From: Candidatus Latescibacterota bacterium | Lineage (GTDB): Bacteria > Krumholzibacteriota > Krumholzibacteriia > WVZY01 | Reading direction: 5' to 3' | Length of the DNA stretch: 64,000 bases | NCBI GenBank assembly: GCA_011772205.1 | Contig: WVZY01000022.1 | Location: 305,442 to 369,441, forward strand | Shown here: positions 8,553-17,287 of the stretch, one piece after another | Layout of the letters: every line of letters begins with the position of its first letter | How positions within the stretch are numbered: the stretch's first letter is position 1 | Position numbers and translations under genes: made by a program | The notes under the pieces: generated by a model | What the model was told of the DNA's origin: nothing | Seen by the model: only the letters and a program-made list of their open reading frames with translations | Database searches by the model: none

Positions 8553-11300
8553 TTATACACTGGAAAGCTTCTCTATCAAAAAATCCTTTACCTTGACAAA
8601 GTCATCGTAACTTTCCAATCCCATTTGCGAGAGGTGGGCCTTCCCACCACCGCGGAACGAGAAGGTCTCCGCGATCGAAGCGGCGAGCTCGTTGGCTTTG
8701 ATGCCTTTATCCTTCGTCAATCGTTGGGAAACGACAATCATCAAAACGGGTTTATCAGCTTTTACCTGGCAGAGAAGTCCAATACCATAATCCAATTTTT
8801 CTCTCAACATGTCACTGAACCGACGGAGCGTGGGAACATCGGGTGCATCGACTTCGAGCGATACGAGCTTGATGCCGTCGATGTTGACGGCGGCCTTCAT
8901 CGCTTCGTTCAAACGCTCGGATGATAGTGTCCCCTCTTTGGAAGTCAGCCTCTTCTTCAGGACCGCCTGTTCTTCGAGTAGGCTTTTTATGCGCCGCTCG
9001 ATATCATCGGGTGTTACCTTGAGTTGTTTGGCAATTCGGTTTCGGCTGTCGAGCAGATCGCTCACATACTGGAGGGCTCCGGTCCCGGTAAGAGCTTCGA
9101 TTCTTCTCACCCCGGCAGCCACGGCGCTTTCTTGTTTGATGAGGAACAGTCCGGTTTCGCCCGTTCGACTGAGGTGCGTACCGCCACAGAGCTCTCTCGA
9201 GAAATCCTCGACCGTAACCACGCGCACTGAATCGGTGTACTTCTCCCCGAAAAGCGCCATCGCCCCAAGTTCGATTGCCTTTTCATAAGGCATGTGCTCC
9301 CAGGTCACAATCCGATCCTCTAGAATCGCACGGTTTACAATGGCCTCGACCTGTGCAATCTCCTCAGGACGCATTGCCTGGAAATGATGAAAATCGAATC
9401 GAAGTCGCGCTGGTTCGACAAGAGAACCTGCCTGGACAACATGGTCTCCCAAAACCTGCCTCAAAGCAGTGTGGAGGAGGTGTGTCGCGGTATGGTTTCT
9501 GGCCGTGGCGAGGCGCATCTCTTTGTCTACGGTAAGCTGGACCGTTGGATTATCGTTGAAGAACGCTCCGACTTCATCCAGGCCGGGGAGCTTCCACCAT
9601 TCGATCTGATGCACGATCCGTTCGTTGAGCGGATAAGCCCCTAGAACGCGGAGCTCTCGTGTACCGAACCGCGCGACGCCGGTGTCACCCACCTGCCCGC
9701 CGCTCTCCGCATAAAATACTGTTTGATCGGTGATTACCTCGACGATGCCGTTCTTGTCGCTCAAAGCCTCCGTCTCCTCGGCGCCATCCACAAGGCGAAA
9801 TGCACCGACCGTCCCTTCGCAGGACAAAGCATCGTAACCGAGATATTTCGTCACCCGGACCTTTCGTACCTCCACAAAATCCATCTGCCTCCCGGCGTCC
9901 CCGACATGGAAGCTTCTCTGCCTGGCACGCTCTTTTTGAGCCATCATCGAAGCCGAAAAACCTTCCACGTCCACCTGGAGACCTGCATCCAGTGCGAGTT
10001 CCTGGGTCAGTTCGAGGGGGAATCCATAGGTGTCGTAGAGAACGAACGCTTCCTCCCCAGGCAAGTCGGACCGGCCTTTCCGCTTAGCCGCGTCGATGAC
10101 CGAACGGAGTTTTTCCAATCCCTGCTCAAGCGTGGAAAGAAACCGTTTCTCTTCTGCGGTGACCACATCTTTTACAAGCGATGCGCGATCGGTGAGCTCG
10201 GGGTACCGCGACCTCATTGTTTCTATCACCGCATCGACGGAGCGAGCAAGGAAAGGCTCACGTACTCCGAATGGATGAAGCTTCGTGAGCGCCCGTCTCA
10301 ACAGCCGTCTCAAAATGTATCCTCTGCCTTCGTTCGAGGGGAGAATCCCCTCGGCGAGCGCGAAAGTGAGTGCGCGTATATGGTCCGTTGCCACGTTTAC
10401 CGGCTGCTGGGCGGCCTTTGTTTCCTTTCCACCGGGAAGCGCTTCGACTACCGAATTCCGGATTGGCAGGAAGCAATCCGTGTGAAAATTGTCCTCGACT
10501 CCTTGCAAGATGAACGCGAGTCGCTCGAGACCTAGGCCGGTGTCGATACCCGGCTTGGACAACGGCTCGTAAATCCCTGATTCCATAAGAAAGAACTGAG
10601 GAAATACGAGGTTCCAGTACTCGATGAACCGGTCGCAGTCGCAACCTGGCTTGCAAGTTGCTTTCCTGCATCCTCTTTCAGGTCCCGTGTCGAAATATAG
10701 CTCGGAACAGGGCCCGCAGATGCCGGTGCTGCCCACTGGACCCCAGAAATTGTCCTCCTTGCCCAGCCGAATGACCTTCGCCGCGGGAAGGCCAATCCGC
10801 TTCGTCCAGAGTTCATGGGCTTCGTCATCATCCTGATAGATGGAGATCCAAATCCGTTCGGGATCGATTCTCCATACGTCCACAGAGAGTTCCCAACCGT
10901 AATCAACCGCCTCCCTCTTGAAATAATCGCCGAAACTGAAGTTGCCGAGCATCTCGAAAAACGTGTGATGGCGGAGGGTTTTTCCGACGTTCTCCAGGTC
11001 GCTTTGCTTGCCTCCCGCTCGAAGACATTTCTGCACGGACGCGGCCTTCGGGAAAGGAGCCGTACCAGGATCGCGGTAATAGCTTTTGAAAGGCACCATC
11101 CCTGCAGAGGTAAAGAGAAGTGTTGGATCTTCTGGAAGGAGCGGGGCCGATGGCGCGATTTCGTGCGCTCTCAATCGGAAATACTCGAGAAAACTCTCGC
11201 AGAGATAGTCCGACGAATATTTCGTCTTTTTGGTCCGGGACTTTGACTCGTGCGGCTTAGCCCGGCCCCTCGCCTTTGTTCTTCTAGTATCTTTATCCAT
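8553..11300 (-). CDS. alaS: Alanyl-tRNA synthetase
   Basis: Charges tRNA-Ala with alanine. The 915 residues cover the full domain set. The class II catalytic core is visible in FTSAGMVPFKSYYRDP, VQKCLRAGGKQSDLENVGKTLRHHTFFEMLGNFSFGDYFK and DTGLGLERLA. A tRNA-recognition region follows. The editing domain has its Zn-binding residues in NHTATHLLHTAL and ELCGGTHLSRTGE. The C-terminal DHHA1 domain ends in FSFRGGGKAHLSQMG. About 25 Lys/Arg-rich residues precede the usual N-terminus, and no better start exists downstream. It sits 33 nt after recX, a common recA-recX-alaS arrangement. Its stop lies only 38 nt before the export-protein start, so it may be co-transcribed with the polysaccharide genes. 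Confidence 0.97.
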   Translation of the reverse strand: MDKDTRRTKARGRAKPHESKSRTKKTKYSSDYLCESFLEYFRLRAHEIAPSAPLLPEDPTLLFTSAGMVPFKSYYRDPGTAPFPKAASVQKCLRAGGKQSDLENVGKTLRHHTFFEMLGNFSFGDYFKREAVDYGWELSVDVWRIDPERIWISIYQDDDEAHELWTKRIGLPAAKVIRLGKEDNFWGPVGSTGICGPCSELYFDTGPERGCRKATCKPGCDCDRFIEYWNLVFPQFFLMESGIYEPLSKPGIDTGLGLERLAFILQGVEDNFHTDCFLPIRNSVVEALPGGKETKAAQQPVNVATDHIRALTFALAEGILPSNEGRGYILRRLLRRALTKLHPFGVREPFLARSVDAVIETMRSRYPELTDRASLVKDVVTAEEKRFLSTLEQGLEKLRSVIDAAKRKGRSDLPGEEAFVLYDTYGFPLELTQELALDAGLQVDVEGFSASMMAQKERARQRSFHVGDAGRQMDFVEVRKVRVTKYLGYDALSCEGTVGAFRLVDGAEETEALSDKNGIVEVITDQTVFYAESGGQVGDTGVARFGTRELRVLGAYPLNERIVHQIEWWKLPGLDEVGAFFNDNPTVQLTVDKEMRLATARNHTATHLLHTALRQVLGDHVVQAGSLVEPARLRFDFHHFQAMRPEEIAQVEAIVNRAILEDRIVTWEHMPYEKAIELGAMALFGEKYTDSVRVVTVEDFSRELCGGTHLSRTGETGLFLIKQESAVAAGVRRIEALTGTGALQYVSDLLDSRNRIAKQLKVTPDDIERRIKSLLEEQAVLKKRLTSKEGTLSSERLNEAMKAAVNIDGIKLVSLEVDAPDVPTLRRFSDMLREKLDYGIGLLCQVKADKPVLMIVVSQRLTKDKGIKANELAASIAETFSFRGGGKAHLSQMGLESYDDFVKVKDFLIEKLSSV

Positions 11301-11333
11301 GCCCTGTTCTTATCTCCGAACCTGCAGTGCTTG

Positions 11334-11972
11334 CTAATCTTCCTCGATTTCCATGCCCACCTGCTTCAAGAGTTCGTAAATGACCCGGTTTACTACCGCA
11401 AAATCGAATCCTTTTCGACGAAGCATTGCGCTCAATCTCCGAGCGGTCTTCTCGTTGGGCTTCTGGCTGGATAGCTTCTTGCGAACGATTTTCCAAGCTA
11501 AATCCTCTTGGGTATCTCCTGTAAAGATCTCTCCGAGCGCATCATCGATAATCGACTGGTTGACGCCACGCTTCGTCAATTCGAATTTCAACCGGTGCGG
11601 TCCCAGTTGCCTCGAGTCGACCTTAGCCCGGATGTACTCGCACGCAAAGCGATTATCATCGATGTACCCGAACTCCTCCAGCTCGTCGAGGATCCCATTT
11701 CGGATCGACGCCTCGAGATCCAAGGAGTCGAGAGCCGTTCGGATTTCGTGGCGGCTCCGCGAACGTATCGACAGAAGTTTTAGCGCTTTTTCCTTTCCGC
11801 GAAAATACTGGTCTATCCGGCAAAGTCTTTCAACATCCGCTTCCGAGAGGACCGAGCCGTTTCCGATCGCGTGCGCCTCGCTCACCGGTATGGTAAAAGA
11901 CCGCCCCCCCGATAGTCTTACAAAAACTCGCTGACGGGGGCGCGGTCGAAACTCGATGACATGCTCAGTCAT
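11334..11972 (-). CDS. recX: Regulatory protein RecX
   Basis: A 212-residue RecX family protein, which binds inside the groove of RecA filaments and limits their growth. It contains the three-helix RecX repeats: KALKLLSIRSRSRHEIRTAL, then LDELEEFGYIDDNRFACEYIRAK, RLKFELTKRGVNQSIIDDAL, and LSAMLRRKGFDFAVVNRVIYEL. The roughly 50-residue N-terminal stretch before the repeats resembles the beta-rich extension seen in some long RecX proteins. Its ATG follows the recA stop codon with no intervening base, so recA and recX should be translated from one message. alaS follows after 33 nt. Confidence 0.93.
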   Translation of the reverse strand: MTEHVIEFRPRPRQRVFVRLSGGRSFTIPVSEAHAIGNGSVLSEADVERLCRIDQYFRGKEKALKLLSIRSRSRHEIRTALDSLDLEASIRNGILDELEEFGYIDDNRFACEYIRAKVDSRQLGPHRLKFELTKRGVNQSIIDDALGEIFTGDTQEDLAWKIVRKKLSSQKPNEKTARRLSAMLRRKGFDFAVVNRVIYELLKQVGMEIEED

Positions 11973-13112
11973 CTATCTCTTTGCGGCCCTAGCGCTCCCC
12001 GCGCGGCCTTTTGCCGCGGCGCCGCGAGGGGTTGCCGCCTCTGGATCGTCTGTAATCTGTTTCTCTTCTGTGACCTTCTTGTCATCCGCGGATTTCTTAC
12101 CCGGCCTCTCGATCCCATAGTGGGATCGGATCTTCTGGGTAATTTCGTCCAGGAGCGAGGGATTATTCTTCAAAAATATCCTCGATGCTTCTCTACCCTG
12201 ACCGAGTCGCTCGTTTCCATACGAATACCATGTTCCGCTCTTCTTGATGATTTCGACTCCCGCCCCTAGATCGAGCACGTCGCCTTCGAAGCTGATGCCT
12301 TCACCGTATAGAATATCGAACTCGGCGGTCCTGAAAGGAGGAGCAACTTTATTCTTAACGAGCTTTACTTTTGTCCTGTTGCCCGACACTTGTTCACCGT
12401 CCTTGATCGCGCCGATCCTGCGGATATCCATCCGCACCGTCGAATAGAATTTGAGCGCATTCCCACCTGAAGTCGTTTCCGGGCTACCGAACAAAACGCC
12501 AATTTTCATGCGGATTTGATTCGTAAAGATCAAGCAGGTTTTTGTTTTGCTTACAACACCGGCGAGCTTTCGAAGCGCCTGGGACATCAACCGAGCTTGA
12601 AGGCCGACATGAGCCTCTCCCATTTCGCCATTGATCTCCGCTGCAGGAACGAGCGCTGCAACGGAATCGATGACGATGACATCGAGTGCGCCACTGCGAA
12701 TGAGAACTTCAGTGATTTCCAGCGCCTGCTCGCCCGTGTCCGGCTGCGAGATCAGTAGGTCCTCCACTTTGATACCAATCTTCTTGGCGTAATTCACGTC
12801 GAATGCATGCTCGGCATCGATAAAAGCGGCCATGCCGCCGCCTTTCTGTGCGCTTGCTATAATCGAGGAGGTGAGCGTTGTTTTTCCAGAACCTTCCGGG
12901 CCGAACACCTCGATGATCCTTCCCCTGGGGACGCCTCCAACACCCAGAGCGATATCCAAGCTCAGGCTTCCTGTGGAAATCACATCAACGGGGACGATGG
13001 CGCTCTCTTCACCGAGTTTCATGATCGAGCCTTGCCCGAATTGTTTCTCGATTTGCGCCAAGGCAAGATCGAGCGATTTGCTTTTGTCATTCTGAGGTGC
13101 TTTGCTTTTCAT
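11973..13112 (-). CDS. recA: Recombinase RecA
   Basis: DNA-dependent ATPase that forms the strand-exchange filament and triggers SOS self-cleavage. The 379 residues show Walker [10 protein letters not shown], Walker [11 protein letters not shown], the L1 and L2 loop regions ([28 protein letters not shown]) and MRMDIRR-like core strands. The C-terminal tail is long and rich in Lys, Glu and Ala. The track start at 13175 adds 21 non-conserved residues. The ATG at 13112 begins [30 protein letters not shown] and has AAGGGGAG 6 nt upstream, so I use it. A candidate promoter and two palindromes lie 130-165 nt upstream and are annotated separately. Confidence 0.97.
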   Translation of the reverse strand: MKSKAPQNDKSKSLDLALAQIEKQFGQGSIMKLGEESAIVPVDVISTGSLSLDIALGVGGVPRGRIIEVFGPEGSGKTTLTSSIIASAQKGGGMAAFIDAEHAFDVNYAKKIGIKVEDLLISQPDTGEQALEITEVLIRSGALDVIVIDSVAALVPAAEINGEMGEAHVGLQARLMSQALRKLAGVVSKTKTCLIFTNQIRMKIGVLFGSPETTSGGNALKFYSTVRMDIRRIGAIKDGEQVSGNRTKVKLVKNKVAPPFRTAEFDILYGEGISFEGDVLDLGAGVEIIKKSGTWYSYGNERLGQGREASRIFLKNNPSLLDEITQKIRSHYGIERPGKKSADDKKVTEEKQITDDPEAATPRGAAAKGRAGSARAAKR

Positions 13113-13245
13113 TGCACACTCCCCTTTCTCTGGTTGTGCCGCACAACCCGTGTGCTCGGCCGGCTGTTTTACCACGCTTCATCCCCCATACCCCCCTGCG
13201 CCGGCTTCCCGTCCAGGGGAAGGCGAGAGAGTATTTTTGCATAGA

Positions 13246-13280
13246 CGTGCTATATTAGCACGCTCAACTCTTGAGCGCAA
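13246..13280 (-). promoter_or_regulatory. Candidate recA promoter overlapped by two tandem palindromes
   Basis: On the minus strand TTGCGC (13280-13275) and TAATAT (13257-13252) are 17 nt apart, a reasonable sigma-70-type promoter that would give a leader of about 130 nt to recA. Two perfect inverted repeats abut here. CGTGCTA-TAT-TAGCACG (13246-13262) covers the -10 box. CGCTCAA-CTC-TTGAGCG (13261-13277) covers the spacer and the thpR stop codon. Palindromes in this position are what a LexA-type repressor would bind. Neither matches a LexA box I know, so regulator identity is open. Confidence 0.5.
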
Positions 13281-13824
13281 TCTCTTTAACTATATGATAT
13301 CTGGCGCCTTCCCGTCTGAGTTCGCTTTTCATGAGATCCACCGAATGAACGGTCTGAGACACGCTGGAAAGCGCCGGTACCTCAGTGAGCCACAGTGCCA
13401 CGTCGTGTGGGATCGGTTGTTTCACTCGCGCAACCGTTATATGAGCGCGGAAGCGCTTCTCTTCCTTCGGCATATTCATTTCCTCTTCGAGCACGCTATT
13501 GATCTCGGTCGAAAGTTGCTCAAGACCCTCAGCCCCTTCCTCAATTCGAAAGAAAAGCACCCGGGGTCTGGTAAGATTCGGGAAACCACTCAGATCTGCG
13601 AGTTCGATGGAAAACGGTGAATGTGTGCTGCAAACCTGTTCCAAATGAGTAGCGATCTTTGGTATGTGGTTTTCTGGAGTTTCGCCAAGAAATTTTAGCG
13701 TAATGTGAAGAGCATCCTCCTTTACCCAACGCCACGGTGGATCCGATATGGGAAAATGATCGATCGCCTTTCGAATCGCTAGTTTGACCTCGCTCGTAAG
13801 ATTGACTGCAATAAAAAGTCTCAT
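13264..13824 (-). CDS. thpR: RNA 2',3'-cyclic phosphodiesterase (2'-5' RNA ligase family, ThpR/LigT)
   Basis: A 186-residue member of the 2H phosphoesterase superfamily. The two catalytic HxTx motifs are HITLKFLG (about residue 41) and HITVARVK (about residue 128). The N-terminus MRLFIAVNLTSEVKLAI is typical of ThpR. Members open 2',3'-cyclic phosphates to 2'-phosphates and can join tRNA halves with 2'-5' links in vitro; the physiological RNA target is generally unclear. It is in the conserved order cinA-thpR-recA. The end of the gene overlaps the candidate recA promoter. Confidence 0.92.
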   Translation of the reverse strand: MRLFIAVNLTSEVKLAIRKAIDHFPISDPPWRWVKEDALHITLKFLGETPENHIPKIATHLEQVCSTHSPFSIELADLSGFPNLTRPRVLFFRIEEGAEGLEQLSTEINSVLEEEMNMPKEEKRFRAHITVARVKQPIPHDVALWLTEVPALSSVSQTVHSVDLMKSELRREGARYHIVKEIALKS

Positions 13825-13991
13825 GGCTCCTTTCCGTGGATCCTATTCTGTGCATCTCCGTTCCATGTTTTCAGCAAGGACCCGCATTGGTTGTTCTCCG
13901 CTTGCGTACTTTTGGTAACGGTTCCCGGGGGGTAGCAGCCTATCCATCGCCCCCAAATACACATCCCCCTCTTACGATCCACCGATTTGGA

Positions 13992-15248
13992 TCACTCCCC
14001 CATTACATGTTTGTACAGCATATAGAGCGACGCGTAAACGATCCTTTCGCGCACGTGGTCGCGACTACCCGGGAAAATCCTTTTTCTAACCTTTTGACCA
14101 CCGTTCCAGGAGAGTCCACAATAGCAAAGCCCCACCGGCTTCTCTTCCGTACCACCCTCGGGACCTGCGATACCCGTCGTCGAGAGGCCCCATGTTGCCC
14201 CCGTTTTCTCCCTTACTCCCCTGGCCATTTCGAGACAGACCTCCTCGCTTACCGCTCCGACTCTCATTAGAGTATTCTCCGACACGCCGAGAAACCTCAC
14301 CTTTGCTTCATTGCTGTATGCAACCACATCAGCTAGAAAATACCGGCTGCTACCAGGAATGTCGGTGATGCGCTTTCCAATATAGCCACCGGTGAGGGAT
14401 TCGGCGATGGACAGCGTCATTCCTCTCCGAGCAAGCGCTTCGCCGACCACCATTTCGAATGAAACCGTTCCCTTGCCATAAAATTTGTATCCGAGAATCC
14501 GCTTGAGTTCCTGTTCGAAAACAGCGGCGTTTTTTTTCAACATATCTCTTTCTTGCGCAGGGGTCCGCTCCGTCACGATGATATCGACACCACCGGCAAA
14601 TGCAAGCGATGAGAATACGAACATATCGAATTTCGCAAACACGCCTTCGATGATCGATGCAAGAGTGGACTCGCCGATACCGGTAGTACGGAATGTCTCC
14701 ATAAAAACCGGCTGGCGCTGAAGAACACGGGACAGCAACGGCATGACGGTATCCTCTACCATCGGCATTAGCTCGTGTGGCGGTCCTGGGAGCACGGCGA
14801 TGAAGCATCCGCCTTTTTCCAGTGAAAAGCCGGGAGCAGTTCCATTTCGATTCGGAATCGGTACCGCACCTTTGGGGAAATAAGCCTGCTTTTTGTTCGT
14901 ATCCGCTACCTTCCGCCCCCTGGACTCGAAGTACGACTGGATCTCTTCCCAGGCGCTTTCGCTGAATCCGAGCGGCTCATTCAGTCCTTTTGCTACCGCC
15001 TCGCGTGTTAAATCATCCTCCGTTGGACCTAGTCCCCCGCAAACGAGCAGCACATGAGTCGCCGTAAGTCGCGTCCGGACGATCTCGGCGATGAGCTCTT
15101 CGTCGTCGCCTACCATACGGCACTCACTGAGATGAAGACCGACTCCTTTCAGAACCTCGCCGAAATATTTGAGGTGATGGTCTTGCTTTTCGCCATTGAG
15201 GAGCTCGCTACCGACAAGGATTAACTCTGCATCGGTCCGCTTTTCCAT
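13992..15248 (-). CDS. cinA: CinA: nicotinamide-nucleotide amidohydrolase / competence-damage protein
   Basis: A full-length 418-residue two-domain CinA. The N-terminal MoCF-like (COG1058) domain has AELILVGSELLNGEKQDHH, VCGGLGPTEDDLTREAVA and VLPGPPHELMPM, and acts as an ADP-ribose/NAD pyrophosphatase in characterised homologues. The C-terminal amidohydrolase domain has LSIAESLTGGYIGKRITDIPGSSRYF, with the catalytic Ser of the SLTGG loop, and GLSTTGIAGPEGGTEEKPVGLCY. The protein deamidates NMN to nicotinate mononucleotide for NAD recycling. It starts 42 nt after pgpA and precedes thpR-recA. A 167-nt spacer before thpR holds nothing I recognise. Confidence 0.94.
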   Translation of the reverse strand: MEKRTDAELILVGSELLNGEKQDHHLKYFGEVLKGVGLHLSECRMVGDDEELIAEIVRTRLTATHVLLVCGGLGPTEDDLTREAVAKGLNEPLGFSESAWEEIQSYFESRGRKVADTNKKQAYFPKGAVPIPNRNGTAPGFSLEKGGCFIAVLPGPPHELMPMVEDTVMPLLSRVLQRQPVFMETFRTTGIGESTLASIIEGVFAKFDMFVFSSLAFAGGVDIIVTERTPAQERDMLKKNAAVFEQELKRILGYKFYGKGTVSFEMVVGEALARRGMTLSIAESLTGGYIGKRITDIPGSSRYFLADVVAYSNEAKVRFLGVSENTLMRVGAVSEEVCLEMARGVREKTGATWGLSTTGIAGPEGGTEEKPVGLCYCGLSWNGGQKVRKRIFPGSRDHVRERIVYASLYMLYKHVMGE

Positions 15249-15290
15249 TTGAATCCCTCTTCAAATGATTGGTGCCGGCCTCTGGGGATT

Positions 15291-15752
15291 TTAGAAGAAC
15301 ACTCCAATACCCGGAATAAAATACGAGAGGACGATCAATGCAATGCGCGCATATATTCCCGCAAGAAAATCATCGCAGACGACGCCGTATCCACCAGGGA
15401 GATTCTGCGAACGCCTGATTGGAAACGGCTTAAGGATATCAAATATTCGAAAAATGAAAAATCCCAGCAGCACACCACCAGCGCTGGGCACCGCCCCCGC
15501 GAACACCGTCTGCATCCCCACGACTTCGTCTATCACGATGCAGCTTGCATCGCGTCCGAACCGCTTCTCCATGCGCGTTGCTATTGGGACGGAGGCGACG
15601 ATCGTCCAGGCAAAAACGATTGGAGTCGCGATTACTGGACCGCCGGGGATCAACAGAACAGCCGCAAAGACAAGGCTTGCGAAGGTCGCAGGGGCAAACG
15701 GGAAAAAGCCGCTGAACCCGAAACTCCCAAACAATGTAATGAGAAAATTCAC
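15291..15752 (-). CDS. pgpA: Phosphatidylglycerophosphatase A
   Basis: Membrane enzyme that removes the phosphate from phosphatidylglycerophosphate to make phosphatidylglycerol. Family motifs are FGSFGFSGFFPFAPATFASLV near the N-terminus, DASCIVIDEVVGMQTVF (metal-binding acidic motif) and GFFIFRIFDILKPFPIRRSQNLPGGYGVVCDDFLAGI. About four hydrophobic helices are visible. The track start at 15887 lies inside a repeat element. The GTG at 15752 gives VNFLITLFGSFGF and follows GGGAGAGAGAG at good spacing, so the protein is about 153 residues, normal for PgpA. It is the first gene of the pgpA-cinA run. Confidence 0.92.
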   Translation of the reverse strand: MNFLITLFGSFGFSGFFPFAPATFASLVFAAVLLIPGGPVIATPIVFAWTIVASVPIATRMEKRFGRDASCIVIDEVVGMQTVFAGAVPSAGGVLLGFFIFRIFDILKPFPIRRSQNLPGGYGVVCDDFLAGIYARIALIVLSYFIPGIGVFF

Positions 15753-15892
15753 TCGAACACTCTCTCTCCCATGGAATGCGGGCTGCTGGTGAGAAACTCT
15801 ACACGCCGTGCAAACATGCGGCAACATGTTTCTATGAGCCCTATGCTCACCATGGATCGTGGGTGACCGTTTACGCGGAGCGAGCAAATAGT

Positions 15893-16001
15893 GCCGTGTG
15901 ATGGGGGTGATGAACCATTGCGCGGAGCGAGGAGGGATCGCCCGCTGCAGGCGGGAAGCCGGCCGAAGCGGGCGTGTGGTGAGGAGCCCCCATTACACAG
16001 C
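15893..16001. repeat. Hairpin/MITE-like element, copy A (109 bp)
   Basis: The element has 15-bp inverted ends, GCCGTGTGATGGGGG at 15893-15907 and CCCCCATTACACAGC at 15987-16001 (13 of 15 complementary). Its interior is itself self-complementary: GCCCGC...GCGGG and AGCGGGC. A second full copy of nearly the same length and with the same ends lies at 44258-44365, and a right-half copy follows at 16022. It lies between the mglA terminator and pgpA and contains no ORF with recognisable homology. Confidence 0.72.
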
Positions 16002-16021
16002 AATCATGCACGAGCCACCCA

Positions 16022-16080
16022 CCGCAGTCGGATAGCCGACCAAAGCGGGCGAAGGTAAAGAATCCTCATCACGCAGCGTT
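16022..16080. repeat. Partial copy (right half) of the hairpin element
   Basis: The stretch CGGATAGCCGACCAAAGCGGGCGAAGG...AATCCTCATCACGCAGC matches the right half of the copy at 44258-44365 (CGGATAGCCGAGCGAAGTGGGCGCAGG...CATCACTCAGC). The left half is missing. This places a broken copy immediately beside full copy A. Confidence 0.55.
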
Positions 16081-16092
16081 CGCTCGAGAATC

Positions 16093-16120
16093 AATAGAAA
16101 AGGCACCCGAAGAGGGTGCC
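16093..16120 (-). terminator. Rho-independent terminator after mglA
   Basis: On the minus strand a perfect 7-bp stem, GGCACCC-TCTTC-GGGTGCC (16120-16102), is followed by TTTTCTATT. It lies about 40 nt past the mglA-like stop and should end the dnaX-ybaB-recR-roadblock-mglA transcript. Confidence 0.85.
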
Positions 16121-16158
16121 AATCGACCTGTGAAGGCTACCAGCCGAAAAGTATTCGA

Positions 16159-16743
16159 TTAATTACTAGAGAGCTTCTGCAGCACGCCTTTGGCGATGCA
16201 CTTGAGGGTATCGAAAACCCCCTCCCCCTTTATCGCAACGGCCTCGAAGTACGGATAGCCCTGTGGGTTGAGCTCCTGCTCGAGGTCCTCGATCGAGATG
16301 ATATCGGGCATGTCCCGCTTGTTGTACTGGATGACATAAGGAATTTCCTCGAGCTTCAGTTTATATGGTTCGAGATTCTCATGCAGGTTATACAGACTCT
16401 CGATGTTTGCATCATAACGGGACGTCTGAGAGTCGGCCACGAACACAATCCCATCAACTCCTCGAAGAATGAGTCTCCGACTTGCATCGTAGTAAACCTG
16501 CCCCGGAACCGTATACAGGTGAAAGCGCGTTTTGAATCCCTTCACGGTGCCCAGCTCGAGAGGAAGGAAGTCGAAAAACAGCGTTCGGTCCATCTCAGTT
16601 GCCAGCGTAATCAGCTTTCCCTTCGTCTCGGGAGCTACCTTGTTGTACACATATTGAATGTTCGTTGTTTTTCCACACAGACCCGGGCCATAGTACACAA
16701 TCTTGCAGTTGATTTCCCGGGAAGAATAATTGATAAGGGACAT
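16159..16743 (-). CDS. MglA-like small Ras-family GTPase
   Basis: A 194-residue bacterial small GTPase of the MglA/gliding-protein family. The P-loop is YYGPGLCGKTTNIQYVY. Switch residues lie in EMDRTLFFDFLPLELG. The G3-like region reads HLYTVPGQVYYDASRRLILRGVDGIVFVADSQ, with TVPGQ in place of DxxGQ, as in MglA. The guanine-specificity motif is QYNKRDMP. MglA with its roadblock partner sets cell polarity in motile bacteria such as Myxococcus and Thermus. The start follows GGGAGAGG. It lies 15 nt after the roadblock gene, so the two form a pair; whether it works in polarity, motility or something else here is unknown. Confidence 0.88.
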   Translation of the reverse strand: MSLINYSSREINCKIVYYGPGLCGKTTNIQYVYNKVAPETKGKLITLATEMDRTLFFDFLPLELGTVKGFKTRFHLYTVPGQVYYDASRRLILRGVDGIVFVADSQTSRYDANIESLYNLHENLEPYKLKLEEIPYVIQYNKRDMPDIISIEDLEQELNPQGYPYFEAVAIKGEGVFDTLKCIAKGVLQKLSSN

Positions 16744-16758
16744 CGGCCTCTCCCTGCA

Positions 16759-17256
16759 TCAATCTGTAAACAGAGAATCGATTTCTTTGTTGAGTTCGTC
16801 TGTGAATTCTTCATCGAATTCTTTGAGGTCTTCGTTCTCGTATTGGAGCTTCTCGAACAGCCCGGAGAGAACCGTATTCAAGCCTTCAATCGCCTTCTTT
16901 ACTCGAAGTCGGACAAGGCCCAAAGTAGTCCGCTTGTTGAAGAGGACCACGAGAATGATGTGAGATGCAACCTTCGCGAGGTACATGCTCTCATCAGAAC
17001 CTTGGTGATAGAGGGTGGAGAAATCCTTTTCACCGATCAATTGGGCAAGCTGACTGTTTGCTTCGAAGTCCGCCGCGCACAGCGAGGCAAAACTCATCAA
17101 GTCGAATCCGGGTTCGACTCCCACGCTAGCGATCATCTGACCCGTTTTATCGATTAGCAAAATGCTTTGAGAATTCGAATTCTTCAACAACTCCTTCAGT
17201 ACGCTGTTGATTGCCCAGTAATCTTCCTCATATATGGTCCAATCAGCTTTTACCAT
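16759..17256 (-). CDS. Roadblock/LC7 domain protein (MglB-like)
   Basis: A 165-residue protein. The roadblock/LC7 core is at about residues 10-115: WAINSVLKELLKNSNSQSILLIDKTGQMIASVG, FASLCAADFEANSQLAQLIGE, and SHIILVVLFNKRTTLGLVRLRVKKA. A Glu/Asp-rich helical tail of about 40 residues follows (NEDLKEFDEEFTDELNKEIDSLF). Proteins of this type are GTPase-activating partners of MglA-like GTPases, and the adjacent mglA-like gene supports that. The acidic tail is longer than in the minimal domain and may form a coiled coil. It is in one operon with recR upstream. Confidence 0.85.
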   Translation of the reverse strand: MVKADWTIYEEDYWAINSVLKELLKNSNSQSILLIDKTGQMIASVGVEPGFDLMSFASLCAADFEANSQLAQLIGEKDFSTLYHQGSDESMYLAKVASHIILVVLFNKRTTLGLVRLRVKKAIEGLNTVLSGLFEKLQYENEDLKEFDEEFTDELNKEIDSLFTD

Positions 17257-17287
17257 AGCCGCTCCGTCCGGTTGATCTCAGGATCTT

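Noticed and set aside
13246-13277. Calling the recA palindromes a LexA box
   Set aside because: They do not match LexA boxes I know from other phyla, so I kept them as operator candidates only.
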